Positions 1 to 7,739 of a stretch of 13,899 nt of DNA are shown one piece after another. Every line of letters starts with the position of its first letter. The first letter of the stretch is position 1. Source of the stretch: Microbotryum silenes-acaulis. Its lineage: Eukaryota > Basidiomycota > Microbotryomycetes > Microbotryales > Microbotryaceae. Location: NCBI GenBank assembly GCA_003665825.1, contig QPFY01000087.1, forward strand, positions 1-13,899, in the 5' to 3' direction. Both the position numbers and the translations under genes were made by a program. The notes under the pieces are model-generated. The model was not told the origin of the DNA. It saw only the letters and a program-made list of their open reading frames with translations, and did no database searches.

Positions 1-1672
1 ACATCGCTGTGCACGAGGCCGAGTCTTTCGGGGGAATGCGACTCAGAGTCGGGAAAAGGAAGACGGTGGCCTTTGGAACCAAGGCAAGCATTGCAAACAA
101 ACTCCTCTACGTCTTTGTCACTGTACCCGGCCCCAAACCGTCCAGCAAACCTGCGGCGATCATCTTCTGTATAGAGGATGGGGCAAGATGGCCGAGGCAG
201 CGGTGAAGGGTAAGCAGGGGCACGGTCGACTCAGAACGCGAGAGAAAGGCAAGCTGCTGACACTTGGTGTGGTCCGCGTCCAAAAGGTAGAGACCGTCGT
301 TAACCCTGGTACCGTGAGCAATGGCCTGGCCGTCCTTGCGATGTCGATGCCGTCGCTGGTGAAGGCGAGTCGAACGCGGTCGGTGTCGCAGAGGCGAGAG
401 ACGGAGAGGAGGTTGACGTGGAGGCCCGGCGTGTGCAGAACGCCACGCAGCGTGATCGGATGTCCGGTCTTGGCAACGAACGCTACGTCCCCATGCCGAT
501 GGCCGTGATACCGCCGGCAATGCCGCCGATCTTGGTGTGCGCCGTCTGGCGATAAGCCGTGAATAGAGAACGATCGGCGACCATGTGTGCCGTGGCGCCC
601 GAGTCGACTACAAAGGCATCAGTCGGGAGTTGCCGGCGAGCGAACAGGCAGGAGGCGAAATAGCCGACGTTAGGCTGTTGAGCGGCGGGGAGAGACATGT
701 CGTCCTGGTTGTCGTCGCCGGTGTTGTTTTTGTTCGCCCCGGTGCTTGCAGTCGAGGGCCAGTGCCCTTTCTTGTGGCAGCGGCGGCAGGGGCCGGCGGG
801 CGGGTGTTTCGCCCGTGAGGTGCAGTCGGCAGGCGGTGGCCGGGGGCGCGGCAGGCGGGACAAGGGGAGGCGGTGGCGAGCATGGCCGAGTGTGATGACG
901 AGAGTCCCGCCGAGCGAAGCTGGATGCGAATGCGATCCGTCAGCGTCGTGAGTTCCGGGAGGTCGCGTTGGTTGCGCTGCTCGTCCGTGAATGTGAGGCG
1001 GAAGCTGTCGAGGCAAGGTGGGACCATGGCGAGCACGTGAGTGGCGAGCACGTCGTTGAGCGAGGTTTTGGCGTCGCGGATTTCCTGCGCGATCGACATG
1101 TATTCGCGGAGCCAGGTGTCGTACGCCTCGACGGAGGCAGGCATCTTCCTGAAATCCCAAAGGCGGGCGAACAACTCGAGGGTGCGAGTGGCGTCGTCCG
1201 GTGCGAAACGAGCCTTGAGTGCGGCGAAGATGCGTGGTGCCGACAGGTCGTCGCTGGGGATGGTGTCGAGGGTGGCTGAGACGTCGGCGGAGTCGATCGA
1301 GCCAACGATGATTTCCCGCGCGGCGTCGTCACGGGCGGCAAGCTGGTCAGCCGTCCATGTCGGGGGGATGACACCGTCAAGAACGTAACCACGGACTTGA
1401 TTTGGAAGCGCGAGACGGAGTTGACGTAACCAGTTCGTAAACGACTTAGGCCCGTCAAGACGAGCGTGCTTGGGGAACACGACTTTTGATGCGGTGGCGG
1501 TGTTTGCCTGCGTGGCAGTGACGGGCGGGGTGGCGGCGGCGGCGGCGGCAGGGGGCGGTGAGGCCTGTAGAGCGGCAAGCTGTGCCTGTAGCGTGGCGAT
1601 TTGCACGCTGATCGAAGGGTCAGGGGAGCTGGTGTCCCTGGGAGGCGAGGGCGGGGCGGGGGAGCTGTCCAT
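1..1672 (-). pseudogene. Gag-protease-integrase N-terminal part of copy A gag-pol, frameshifted and truncated by the window edge
   Basis: The frame starts at the ATG complementary to 1670-1672 ([13 protein letters not shown]) and stays open for about 280 codons through the Gag capsid-like region (UBN2-type, as in copia Gag). It breaks in the first zinc knuckle. Compared with copy B and copy C, I see single-base changes near 826 (one base lost in the knuckle), 760 (GGCCC to GGCC), 724 (one base gained), 490 (C5 to C4), 339 (GG to G) and 139 (CCC to CC). Between these breaks the protein is clearly the same: both zinc knuckles, the protease DSGATAHM motif, and the pre-integrase LHRCLGH region. 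I saw no nonsense substitution. As read, it could give only Gag. The breaks lie mostly in G/C runs, so consensus error is possible. Confidence 0.88.
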
Positions 1673-1746
1673 GCTGCGATGGTGCGATGGGCTGGGGCGG
1701 CTCGAGTGGCTGGGCTCGAGGGAAAATGCAAGCGGCGGGGCTGGTA

Positions 1747-1764
1747 GCTCGTGGGCTTATAACC
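1747..1764 (-). other. Candidate primer binding site of copy A
   Basis: Directly after the LTR end, the minus strand reads GGTTATAAGCCCACGAGC, identical to the same place in copy B (2843-2860). Its complement resembles the anticodon arm of a tRNA rather than a tRNA 3' end. See the finding on tRNA priming. Position and conservation are seen; the primer identity is inferred. Confidence 0.6.
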
Positions 1765-1889
1765 TATTCGATCAACTCTACTACGTCAGCGATGTAGTTA
1801 TAGCCAAGAGTGATGAATCTCATTTCAACATACCTATTCGATCAACTCTACTACGTCAGCGATGTAGTTATAGCCAAGAGTGATGAATA
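1765..1889 (-). repeat. 70-bp-period tandem duplication inside the LTR (two 55-bp copies)
   Basis: Two copies of a 55-bp sequence (1765-1819 and 1835-1889, identical apart from the terminal base of one) are separated by 15 bp. Each holds a TATAA box-like string, a TGACGTAG string and a short inverted repeat ACTAC-N9-GTAGT. The same arrangement is found in every LTR of the window. Confidence 0.9.
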
Positions 1890-1920
1890 GGAAGCTAACA
1901 GTAAGGGAGCCGCGCGCCCC

Positions 1921-2091
1921 AAGTCCTCAGCCAGGGAGCCTCGGGGCTGAGCCAATGTGCCAGGCTCGCTGCGCGCGCCTAAGTCCCAGGCTCGCTCCGC
2001 GCGCCCAAGTCCTGGGCCGATGTGCCCGGCTCGCTCCGCGCGCCTAAGTCCTGAGCCGATGCGCCCGGCTCGCTCCGCGCGCCTAAGTCCT
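1921..2091 (-). repeat. LTR minisatellite, unit about 39 bp
   Basis: The string AAGTCC recurs at 1921, 1981, 2007, 2046 and 2085, so spacings are 60, 26, 39 and 39 bp. Units are GC-rich and contain GGCTCGCTCCGCGCG. The other LTRs have different numbers: spacings 39, 39, 60 in B 5', 39, 39, 59 in B 3', and a single AAGTCCT in the 11926-12115 LTR. Confidence 0.92.
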
Positions 2092-2119
2092 GACCCGAGC
2101 GGAGAGTGGATTCCTCACA

Positions 2120-2127
2120 CCCCCCCC
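2120..2127 (-). other. Polypurine tract of copy C (G8 in element orientation)
   Basis: A run of eight C on the plus strand directly abuts the LTR start at 2119. The position next to the 3' LTR fits the plus-strand DNA priming site of LTR elements. Confidence 0.7.
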
Positions 2128-2497
2128 ACGCGAACGCGAGGTAGACTTGAGCCGTGGGTGCCGCGTCCGGAGGCCTAGAGCATAGCAATGTATACCAAAA
2201 ATCTTGGGACCCAGCGCTTTGGTGAATAGGTCCGCAACCATGTCCGCTGTGCCAACGTGTGAGAGGGAGATATCGCCTCGGTTGACCATGTCGCGGACAA
2301 AATGCTCGCGGAGGCGTATGTGTCGAGTGCCGGAGGTGCGAACGGGGTCGTGAGCGACGGCGGCCGCGGCCTCGTTGTCGGTGAAGATGTGAGCTGCATC
2401 GATCGGGCGAACGTGGAGCTCGGAGAGGAGTTGCGTAAGGTAAATCGCTTCCTTACCAGCGTGCGACAAGGCGAGGTATTCGGCATCAGTGGTGGAA

Positions 2498-2502
2498 TCC
2501 GC
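2498..2502. repeat. Target site duplication TCCGC, left side of copy B
   Basis: TCCGC ends at 2502, one base before the LTR start TGTGAGG, and recurs at 7740-7744 right after the 3' LTR. Five bp is the usual duplication for Ty1/copia integrases. With B and one TCCGC removed, the flanks join as GGTGGAATCCGCCACCC, which matches the uninterrupted sequence in copies B (complement of 7023-7039) and D (12488-12504). Confidence 0.92.
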
Positions 2503-2530
2503 TGTGAGGAATCCACTCTCCGCTCGGGTC

Positions 2531-2686
2531 AGGACTGGGTCAGGACTTAGGCGCGCGGAGCGAGCCGGGCGCATCGGCCCAGGAGTTAGGCGCGCGGAGC
2601 GAGCCGGGCGCATCGGCCCAGGACTTAGGCGCGCGCAGCGAGCCTGGCACATTGGCTCAGCCCCGAGGCTCGCTGGCTGAGGACTT
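2531..2686 (+). repeat. LTR minisatellite in the 5' LTR of copy B
   Basis: AGGACTT or its one-base variant recurs at 2542, 2581, 2620 and 2680, with spacings 39, 39 and 60. An extra 11-bp duplication (GGTCAGGACTGGGTCAGGACT at 2527-2547) lies in front and is absent from the 3' LTR. Confidence 0.92.
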
Positions 2687-2717
2687 GGGGCGCGCGGCTC
2701 CCTTACTGTTAGATTCC

Positions 2718-2842
2718 TATTCATCACTCTTGGCTATAACTACATCGCTGACGTAGTAGAGTTGATCGAATAGGTATGTTGAAATGATATTCATCACTCT
2801 TGGCTATAACTACATCGCTGACGTAGTAGAGTTGATCGAATA
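2718..2842 (+). promoter_or_regulatory. Duplicated 55-bp LTR module, candidate core promoter
   Basis: Two 55-bp copies (2718-2772 and 2788-2842) lie 70 bp apart. Each has TATAA (2735-2739 and 2805-2809) followed about 10 bp later by TGACGTAG (2749-2756 and 2819-2826), a string resembling a CRE/ATF half-site. The module is 95-220 bp upstream of the gag start. The duplication is seen; promoter function is inferred from position and AT-rich composition against a GC-rich background. Confidence 0.4.
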
Positions 2843-2860
2843 GGTTATAAGCCCACGAGC
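2843..2860 (+). other. Candidate primer binding site of copy B
   Basis: GGTTATAAGCCCACGAGC begins on the base after the LTR. Its reverse complement GCTCGTGGGCTTATAACC contains CTTATAA, the layout of a 7-nt anticodon loop with anticodon UAU, preceded by G-rich stem bases. Drosophila copia is known to prime from an internally cut initiator tRNA whose anticodon region pairs with a GGTTAT-type site, so a half-tRNA primer is plausible here. It does not resemble the common copia site complementary to the initiator Met tRNA 3' end (TGGTATCAGAGC). Confidence 0.6.
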
Positions 2861-2936
2861 TACCAGCCCCGCCGCTTGAAATTTTTCCCTCGAGCCCAGC
2901 CACTCGAGCCGCCCCAGCCCATCGCACCATCGCAGC

Positions 2937-5900
2937 ATGGACAGCTCCCCCGCCCCGCCTTCGCCCCCCAGGGACATCAGCTCCCCTGACCCTTCGATCA
3001 GCGTGCAAATCGCCACGCTACAGGCACAGCTTGCCGCTCTACAGGCCTCACAGCCCCCTGCCGCCGCCGCCGCCTCCCCGCCCGTCACTGCCACGCAGGC
3101 AAACACCGCCACCGCATCAAAAGTCGTGTTCCCCAAGCACGCTCGCCTTGACGGCCCTAAGTCGTTTACAAACTGGTTACGTCAACTCCGTCTCGCGCTT
3201 CCAAATCAAGCCCGTGGTTACGTTCTTGACGGTGTCATTCCCCCGACGTGGACGGCCGACCAGCTTGCCGCCCGTGACGACGCCGCGCGTGAAATCATCG
3301 TTGGCTCGATCGACTCAGCCGACGTCTCAGCCACCCTCGACACCATCCCCAGCGACGACCTGTCGGCACCACGCATCTTCGCCGCACTCAAGGCTCGTTT
3401 CGCACCGGACGACGCCACTCGTACCCTCGAGTTGTTCGCCCGCCTTTGGGACTTCAGGAAGATGCCTGCCTCCGTCGAGGCGTACGACACGTGGCTCCGT
3501 GAATACATGTCGATCGCGCAGGAAATCCGCGACGCCAAAACCTCGCTCAACGACGTGCTCGCCACTCACGTGCTCGCCATGGTCCCACCCTGCCTCGACA
3601 GCTTCCGACTCACGTTCACGGACGAGCAGCGCAACCAACGCGACCTCCCGGAACTCACGACGCTGACGGATCGCATTCGCATCCAGCTTCGCTCGGCGGG
3701 ACTCTCGTCATCGCACTCGGCCATGCTCGCCACCGCCTCCCCTTGTCCCGCCTGCCGCGCCCCCGGCCACCGTCTGCGCGACTGCACCTCACGGGCGACA
3801 CACCCGCCCGCCGGCCCCTGCCGCCGCTGCCACAAGAAAGGTCACTGGGCCCTCGACTGCAAGCACCGGGGCGAACAGAAACACACCGGCGACGACAACC
3901 AGGACGACACGTCTCTCCCCGCCGCTCAACAGCCTAACATCGGCTATTTCGCCTCCTGCCTGTTCGCTCGCCGGCAACTCCCGACTGACGCCTTTGTAGT
4001 CGACTCGGGCGCCACGGCACACATGGTCGCCGATCGCTCTCTATTCACGGCTTATCGCCAGACGGCGCACACCAAGATCGGCGGCATCGCCGGCGGTATC
4101 ACGGCCATTGGTATGGGGGACGTAGCGTTCGTTGCCAAGACCGGACATCCGATCACGCTGCGTGGCGTTCTGCACACGCCGGGCCTCCACGTCAACCTCC
4201 TCTCTGTTTCTCGCCTCTGCGACACCGACCGCGTTCGACTCGCCTTCACCAGCGACGGCATCGACATCGCCAAGGACGGCCAGGCCATTGCTCACGGTAC
4301 CAGGGTTAACGACGGTCTCTACCTTTTGGACGCGGATCACACCAAGTGTCAGCAGCTTGCCCTTCTCTCGCGTTCTGAGTCTACCGTGCCCCTGCTTACC
4401 CTTCACCGCTGCCTCGGCCATCTTGCCCCATCCTCTATACAGAAGATGATCGCCGCAGGTTTGCTGGACGGGTTTGGGGCCGGGTACAGTGACAAAGACG
4501 TAGAGGAGTTTGTTTGCAATGCTTGCCTTGGTTCCAAAGGCCACCGTCTTCCTTTTCCCGACTCTGAGTCGCATTCCCCCGAGAGACTCGGCCTCGTGCA
4601 CAGCGATGTCCTTTCGTTCCCCACTCCGTCCTTGACCGGGAAGCGCTACCTTGTCACATTTCTTGACGACCACTCTCGCAAACTCTGGGCATACGCGATC
4701 GATCACAAAAGCGACGTCTTCCCGACCTTCCAGACTTGGCTCGCCGAAGTGGAGTTAGAGACGAACGCGCGTTTAAAAACCCTTCGCACTGACAACGGCG
4801 GGGAGTACCGATCGAACGCATTCACGGAGTTCTGCAAGTCCAGGGGCATTCGTCGTCAATACTCTATCCCCTACACACCTCAGCAAAACGGTCGTGCCGA
4901 ACGTGTCAATCTCTCCATTGTCGAGGGCATCCTCGCCCTCCTTGCTGACTCCCATCTGCCGGCCACCTTTTGGGATGAAGCGGCTGCGTACTTCGTTTAT
5001 TGCAAAAACAGGTGCTCACACTCAGCTTTGGCCAAACAGACTCCAGAATCCGTTTGGAACGGCCGACGCACCACCACCACCGCCCTCCACCCGTTCGGCT
5101 GCGCGGCCTGGCTCACGGTCGCGCCGGACCTTCGCAGCAAGCTCGACCCCAAGGCCGCGCGCGTGATCTTCACCGGTTACGACCTCGCCTCCAAGGCTTT
5201 CCGTTTCTTCGACCATTATACCAACAAGGTTGTGATTGGCCGAAATGCCACCTTCCTCGACGACGACTTCCCCGGCCTCCCAATCAACACGCCCGTCGAT
5301 GTGGACAACACCGAACGCCAGTTCGTCATTCCCGCCGACACGCCCGCCCCCGCCGTCAAGACGAGGACCCCACTAGTAAGGTCGGCGCACATGGACGTCT
5401 CATCCTCTCTTGATGATTCTGCCATGAGCGCCGTTGACGTGGCCCCAGGGTACACTGGCGGATCCTTACTTAATTCTACAGATATCAGCCCCTCGCCGTC
5501 CCCGTCGCTTGTCCCGCTTTCGTCGCCCGCCACGTCCTCGGCCGGAGGACCGTCCCTCGATGACTCGGACGACCCGCTTGACCTCCTCAACTCCAACACC
5601 GCGGTTCGCCTCAACCTGATGGACGTACATCGATCCGACGACGACACCCTGGTGACGCCCGCACCCGCCATTGCCCCCGCTGAACAGCCCTCCGATGACG
5701 ACTCCCCTGATGAGATCGATTTCCTCTCTCGCCACCACCGCGCCTTCATCGCCACAGACGACGACGACCCCACCCTCGACGCCATCGAGCCCGTCAAGTC
5801 GATTACTAGCGATCCTCAGACCTGGCGCGAAGCAATGTCCAGCGACGAGCACGACATCTGGGCTCAGGCTGCCGCCGCCGAGTTCACCGCCATGCGCGAC

Positions 5901-7448
5901 GACTTCAAGGTGTTCACCATCGAGCCTCGATCCTCCGTACCACCGGGCGCCACTATCGTCACCTCCAAGTTCGTCTGGAAGACCAAACGCGACGCACGCG
6001 GCGAAGTCACGGGGCACAAGGCACGTCTCGTAGCGCAAGGTAACCGACAACGCGACGGCATCGACTTCTCGGAGACTTTCGCACCCGTCGCCCGGTTCTC
6101 CTCCATTCGCTGCCTCCTTGCCCTCGCCGCTGCCAATGGTTACCACGTTCATCAGGCCGACATCGACAAGGCTTACCTCCACGGCGAGCTCGATCACGAT
6201 ATCTGGATGACGACGCCACGAGGTTTCGACTTCCCAAGTGATAAGATTCTCCGCCTGCGGCGCTCAATCTACGGTCTCAAGCAGGCCGGTCGCATCTGGA
6301 ATCGCCACATTGACACATCACTCAGGAGTCTCGGGTACAAGGCAACGGGCACTGATCACTGCATTTACTCTCACATTGATGATCAGCAACGGCCCCATTA
6401 TATCGCCTTGTATGTCGACGATCTCCTCATTGTCAGCCCCGCCCTCGACGAGATCGAACGCGTCATCTCCGGCCTCGAACAACGATACGGCGTCAAACGA
6501 CTCGGCCCCGCGGAATACATCCTCGGCATCCAAATCCGCCGCCTGGACGACGGCTCCATTGCCCTATCCCAGGAACGCTACATCATGGACGTGCTCGCCC
6601 GGTTTCACTTCGACACCACGACACGCGGCGCTACGGTGCCAATGACGCCCGGCCTCTCGCTCACGGCAGTTCCGGGTCAAGGAACGGAGCGCATTCGATC
6701 GTGGTACCTACAAGCCATTGGCTCCCTCCTGTACATTTCCCTTGGCACTCGACCCGACATTGCCTTCGCCGTCTCGTACTTGTCCCGGTTCGCCAACAAC
6801 CCTGGCCGCCGTCATTGGATTGCCGTCAAACACGTCCTTCGCTACCTTCGCGCCACGTACCGCGATGAGCTACTCTACGCCCGCGGTCCAGCCAAAGTTA
6901 CGGGTGTGGTTGGGTATTCCGATGCGAACTGGGGTGCCTGCGTCGACACGTCCATCTCCACAATGGGCTTCGTCTTTTACTTGGCCGGCTCCGCCGTCTC
7001 TTGGTCATCGAAGCGTCAGACTCGGGTGGCGGATTCCACCACTGATGCCGAATACCTCGCCTTGTCGCACGCTGGTAAGGAAGCGATTTACCTTACGCAA
7101 CTCCTCTCCGAGCTCCACGTTCGCCCGATCGATGCAGCTCACATCTTCACCGACAACGAGGCCGCGGCCGCCGTCGCTCACGACCCCGTTCGCACCTCCG
7201 GCACTCGACACATACGCCTCCGCGAGCATTTTGTCCGCGACATGGTCAACCGAGGCGATATCTCCCTCTCACACGTTGGCACAGCGGACATGGTTGCGGA
7301 CCTATTCACCAAAGCGCTGGGTCCCAAGATTTTTGGTATACATTGCTATGCTCTAGGCCTCCGGACGCGGCACCCACGGCTCAAGTCTACCTCGCGTTCG
7401 CGTGGGGGGGGTGTGAGGAATCCACTCTCCGCTCGGGTCAGGACTTAG
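2937..7448 (+). CDS. Gag-Pol polyprotein of copy B (1503 aa): Gag, protease, integrase, reverse transcriptase, RNase H
   Basis: One unbroken frame, with no Gag/Pol frameshift. Visible in order: capsid-like UBN2-type Gag region about 63-245; two CCHC zinc knuckles, 270-283 and 295-308; aspartic protease motif DSGATAHM, Asp356; pre-integrase zinc region H490, H495, C527, C530; integrase catalytic Asp557, Asp619, Glu655 with 35 residues between the last two; integrase C-terminal region with HPFGC and FTGYD to about 785; a Ser/Asp/Pro-rich linker to about 940; reverse transcriptase about 983-1225 with Asp1075 and YVDD at 1159-1162; RNase H with Asp1329, Glu1372, Asp1406, and the closing VADLFTKAL (Asp1455). 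The start ATG at 2937 is the first in frame after the leader and is followed by G. Gag would form cytoplasmic virus-like particles where cDNA is made; integrase inserts it in the nucleus. The last 12 codons lie in the 3' LTR. It appears functional; expression is unknown. Confidence 0.96.
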   Translation: MDSSPAPPSPPRDISSPDPSISVQIATLQAQLAALQASQPPAAAAASPPVTATQANTATASKVVFPKHARLDGPKSFTNWLRQLRLALPNQARGYVLDGVIPPTWTADQLAARDDAAREIIVGSIDSADVSATLDTIPSDDLSAPRIFAALKARFAPDDATRTLELFARLWDFRKMPASVEAYDTWLREYMSIAQEIRDAKTSLNDVLATHVLAMVPPCLDSFRLTFTDEQRNQRDLPELTTLTDRIRIQLRSAGLSSSHSAMLATASPCPACRAPGHRLRDCTSRATHPPAGPCRRCHKKGHWALDCKHRGEQKHTGDDNQDDTSLPAAQQPNIGYFASCLFARRQLPTDAFVVDSGATAHMVADRSLFTAYRQTAHTKIGGIAGGITAIGMGDVAFVAKTGHPITLRGVLHTPGLHVNLLSVSRLCDTDRVRLAFTSDGIDIAKDGQAIAHGTRVNDGLYLLDADHTKCQQLALLSRSESTVPLLTLHRCLGHLAPSSIQKMIAAGLLDGFGAGYSDKDVEEFVCNACLGSKGHRLPFPDSESHSPERLGLVHSDVLSFPTPSLTGKRYLVTFLDDHSRKLWAYAIDHKSDVFPTFQTWLAEVELETNARLKTLRTDNGGEYRSNAFTEFCKSRGIRRQYSIPYTPQQNGRAERVNLSIVEGILALLADSHLPATFWDEAAAYFVYCKNRCSHSALAKQTPESVWNGRRTTTTALHPFGCAAWLTVAPDLRSKLDPKAARVIFTGYDLASKAFRFFDHYTNKVVIGRNATFLDDDFPGLPINTPVDVDNTERQFVIPADTPAPAVKTRTPLVRSAHMDVSSSLDDSAMSAVDVAPGYTGGSLLNSTDISPSPSPSLVPLSSPATSSAGGPSLDDSDDPLDLLNSNTAVRLNLMDVHRSDDDTLVTPAPAIAPAEQPSDDDSPDEIDFLSRHHRAFIATDDDDPTLDAIEPVKSITSDPQTWREAMSSDEHDIWAQAAAAEFTAMRDDFKVFTIEPRSSVPPGATIVTSKFVWKTKRDARGEVTGHKARLVAQGNRQRDGIDFSETFAPVARFSSIRCLLALAAANGYHVHQADIDKAYLHGELDHDIWMTTPRGFDFPSDKILRLRRSIYGLKQAGRIWNRHIDTSLRSLGYKATGTDHCIYSHIDDQQRPHYIALYVDDLLIVSPALDEIERVISGLEQRYGVKRLGPAEYILGIQIRRLDDGSIALSQERYIMDVLARFHFDTTTRGATVPMTPGLSLTAVPGQGTERIRSWYLQAIGSLLYISLGTRPDIAFAVSYLSRFANNPGRRHWIAVKHVLRYLRATYRDELLYARGPAKVTGVVGYSDANWGACVDTSISTMGFVFYLAGSAVSWSSKRQTRVADSTTDAEYLALSHAGKEAIYLTQLLSELHVRPIDAAHIFTDNEAAAAVAHDPVRTSGTRHIRLREHFVRDMVNRGDISLSHVGTADMVADLFTKALGPKIFGIHCYALGLRTRHPRLKSTSRSRGGGVRNPLSARVRT
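7404..7411 (+). other. Polypurine tract of copy B (G8)
   Basis: Eight consecutive G directly precede the 3' LTR start TGTGAGG. It lies inside the gag-pol frame and encodes part of the glycine run near the C-terminus. A pure G tract is unusual but its position is as expected for plus-strand priming. Confidence 0.72.
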
Positions 7449-7739
7449 GCGCGCGGAGCGAGCCGGGCGCATCGGCCCAGGAGTTAGGCGCGCGGAGCGA
7501 GCCGGGCGCATCGGCCCAGGACTTAGGCGCGCGCAGCGAGCCTGGCACATTGGCTCAGCCCGAGGCTCGCTGGCTGAGGACTTGGGGCGCGCGGCTCCCT
7601 TACTGTTAGATTCCTATTCATCACTCTTGGCTATAACTACATCGCTGACGTAGTAGAGTTGATCGAATAGGTATGTTGAAATGATATTCATCACTCTTGG
7701 CTATAACTACATCGCTGACGTAGTAGAGTTGATCGAATA
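7412..7739 (+). repeat. 3' LTR of copy B (328 bp)
   Basis: It matches the 5' LTR along its whole length except that it lacks the 11-bp duplication near the start and one C in GCCCGAG (about 7557). Minisatellite units begin at 7440, 7479, 7518 and 7577. The 55-bp module is at 7615-7669 and 7685-7739. The gag-pol stop TAG (7446-7448) is inside the first minisatellite unit. The last base 7739 is followed by TCCGC. Confidence 0.93.

Larger units (their letters stand above)
1..2119 (-). mobile_element. Copy A: 5' half of a copia-type LTR retrotransposon, cut by the window start
   Basis: On the minus strand this holds, in element order, an LTR (2119-1765), a primer binding site (1764-1747), a leader, and gag-pol from the Gag start at 1672 to the first catalytic Asp region of integrase at position 1. 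The rest (integrase core, reverse transcriptase, RNase H, 3' LTR) would lie left of the window. The sequence is close to copy C (9900-12115) and more distant from copy B. It shares its 5' LTR with the 3' end of copy C, so it is the downstream-most visible member of a head-to-tail array. What is seen is the structure; how the array arose is inferred. Confidence 0.9.
1765..2119 (-). repeat. 355-bp LTR shared by copy A (as 5' LTR) and copy C (as 3' LTR)
   Basis: In element orientation it begins TGTGAGGAATCC (complement of 2108-2119) right after a C8 run, which is the polypurine tract of copy C on the other strand. It ends GATCGAATA (complement of 1765-1773) right before copy A's primer binding site. 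It contains a 39-bp-type minisatellite (1921-2091) and a 70-bp-period duplication (1765-1889). It is the longest LTR in the window because it has most minisatellite units. It shares with the 11926-12115 LTR two differences from both LTRs of B (GAATCTCAT near 1816 and GGAAGCT near 1890). There is one LTR here between two element bodies, not two. Confidence 0.88.
2083..2502 (-). pseudogene. 3' end of copy C gag-pol: second half of RNase H, separated from the rest by insertion of copy B
   Basis: Reading from 2502 leftwards on the minus strand, the frame carries the RNase H region after the insertion point: TTDAEY with the second acidic catalytic residue, FTDNEAAA with the third, the [11 protein letters not shown] stretch, and the terminal VADLFTKAL motif. 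The frame then runs through the polypurine tract (2120-2127) into the LTR and stops at 2083-2085. The matching first part is at 7745-10380 on the same strand. The insertion falls between the first RNase H Asp and the Glu, so neither half can be a working RNase H. Upstream, the frame stays open into the 5' LTR of B, making a 214-codon chimeric reading frame (2083-2727) that I regard as accidental. Confidence 0.9.
2503..2842 (+). repeat. 5' LTR of copy B (340 bp)
   Basis: It starts TGTGAGGAATCC and ends GATCGAATA. The end was set by the point where the 5' and 3' LTRs stop matching: both share GAATA, then the 5' copy continues GGTTATAAGC and the 3' copy continues into the target duplication. The terminus is TG...TA rather than the common TG...CA. 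It contains the minisatellite (2531-2686) and the 70-bp-period duplication (2718-2842). Transcription should start within it; no start site can be fixed from sequence alone. Confidence 0.92.
2503..7739 (+). mobile_element. Copy B: complete, apparently autonomous copia-type LTR retrotransposon
   Basis: It is 5237 bp long: 5' LTR 2503-2842, primer binding site 2843-2860, 94-bp leader, gag-pol 2937-7448, polypurine tract 7404-7411, 3' LTR 7412-7739, with flanking TCCGC duplications. The two LTRs differ by an 11-bp duplication in the 5' copy and one C. The gag-pol frame is unbroken and all expected catalytic residues are visible. Near-identical LTRs and an intact frame indicate recent insertion. 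It sits in copy C in the opposite orientation. Compared with A, C and D it has its own set of substitutions, so it belongs to a slightly different lineage of the same family. Confidence 0.95.

Noticed and set aside
1747..1764. tRNA-like anticodon loop string suggesting a tRNA gene
   Set aside because: Only an anticodon-arm-sized match is present, with no acceptor stem, D arm or T arm. The position right after the LTR fits a primer binding site instead.
2150..2560. Plus-strand frames such as 2302-2550 as possible small host genes between elements
   Set aside because: The whole stretch is accounted for by the RNase H end of copy C on the minus strand and the LTR of B.
1921..2686. Regular 39-bp direct repeats that could suggest a CRISPR array
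   Set aside because: The repeats are directly tandem with no unique spacers, lie inside LTRs, and the context is a eukaryotic retrotransposon.
2083..2727. A 214-codon minus-strand frame spanning C's RNase H tail and the 5' LTR of B
   Set aside because: It is an accidental chimera across the insertion junction. Its N-terminal part is translated LTR minisatellite.
5466..6197. Long antisense open frame (243 codons) opposite the integrase-RT part of B, also open in C (8576-9307)
   Set aside because: GC-rich codon use makes long antisense frames common. Its conservation between copies follows from their near identity, and it shows no recognisable domain or own start signals.
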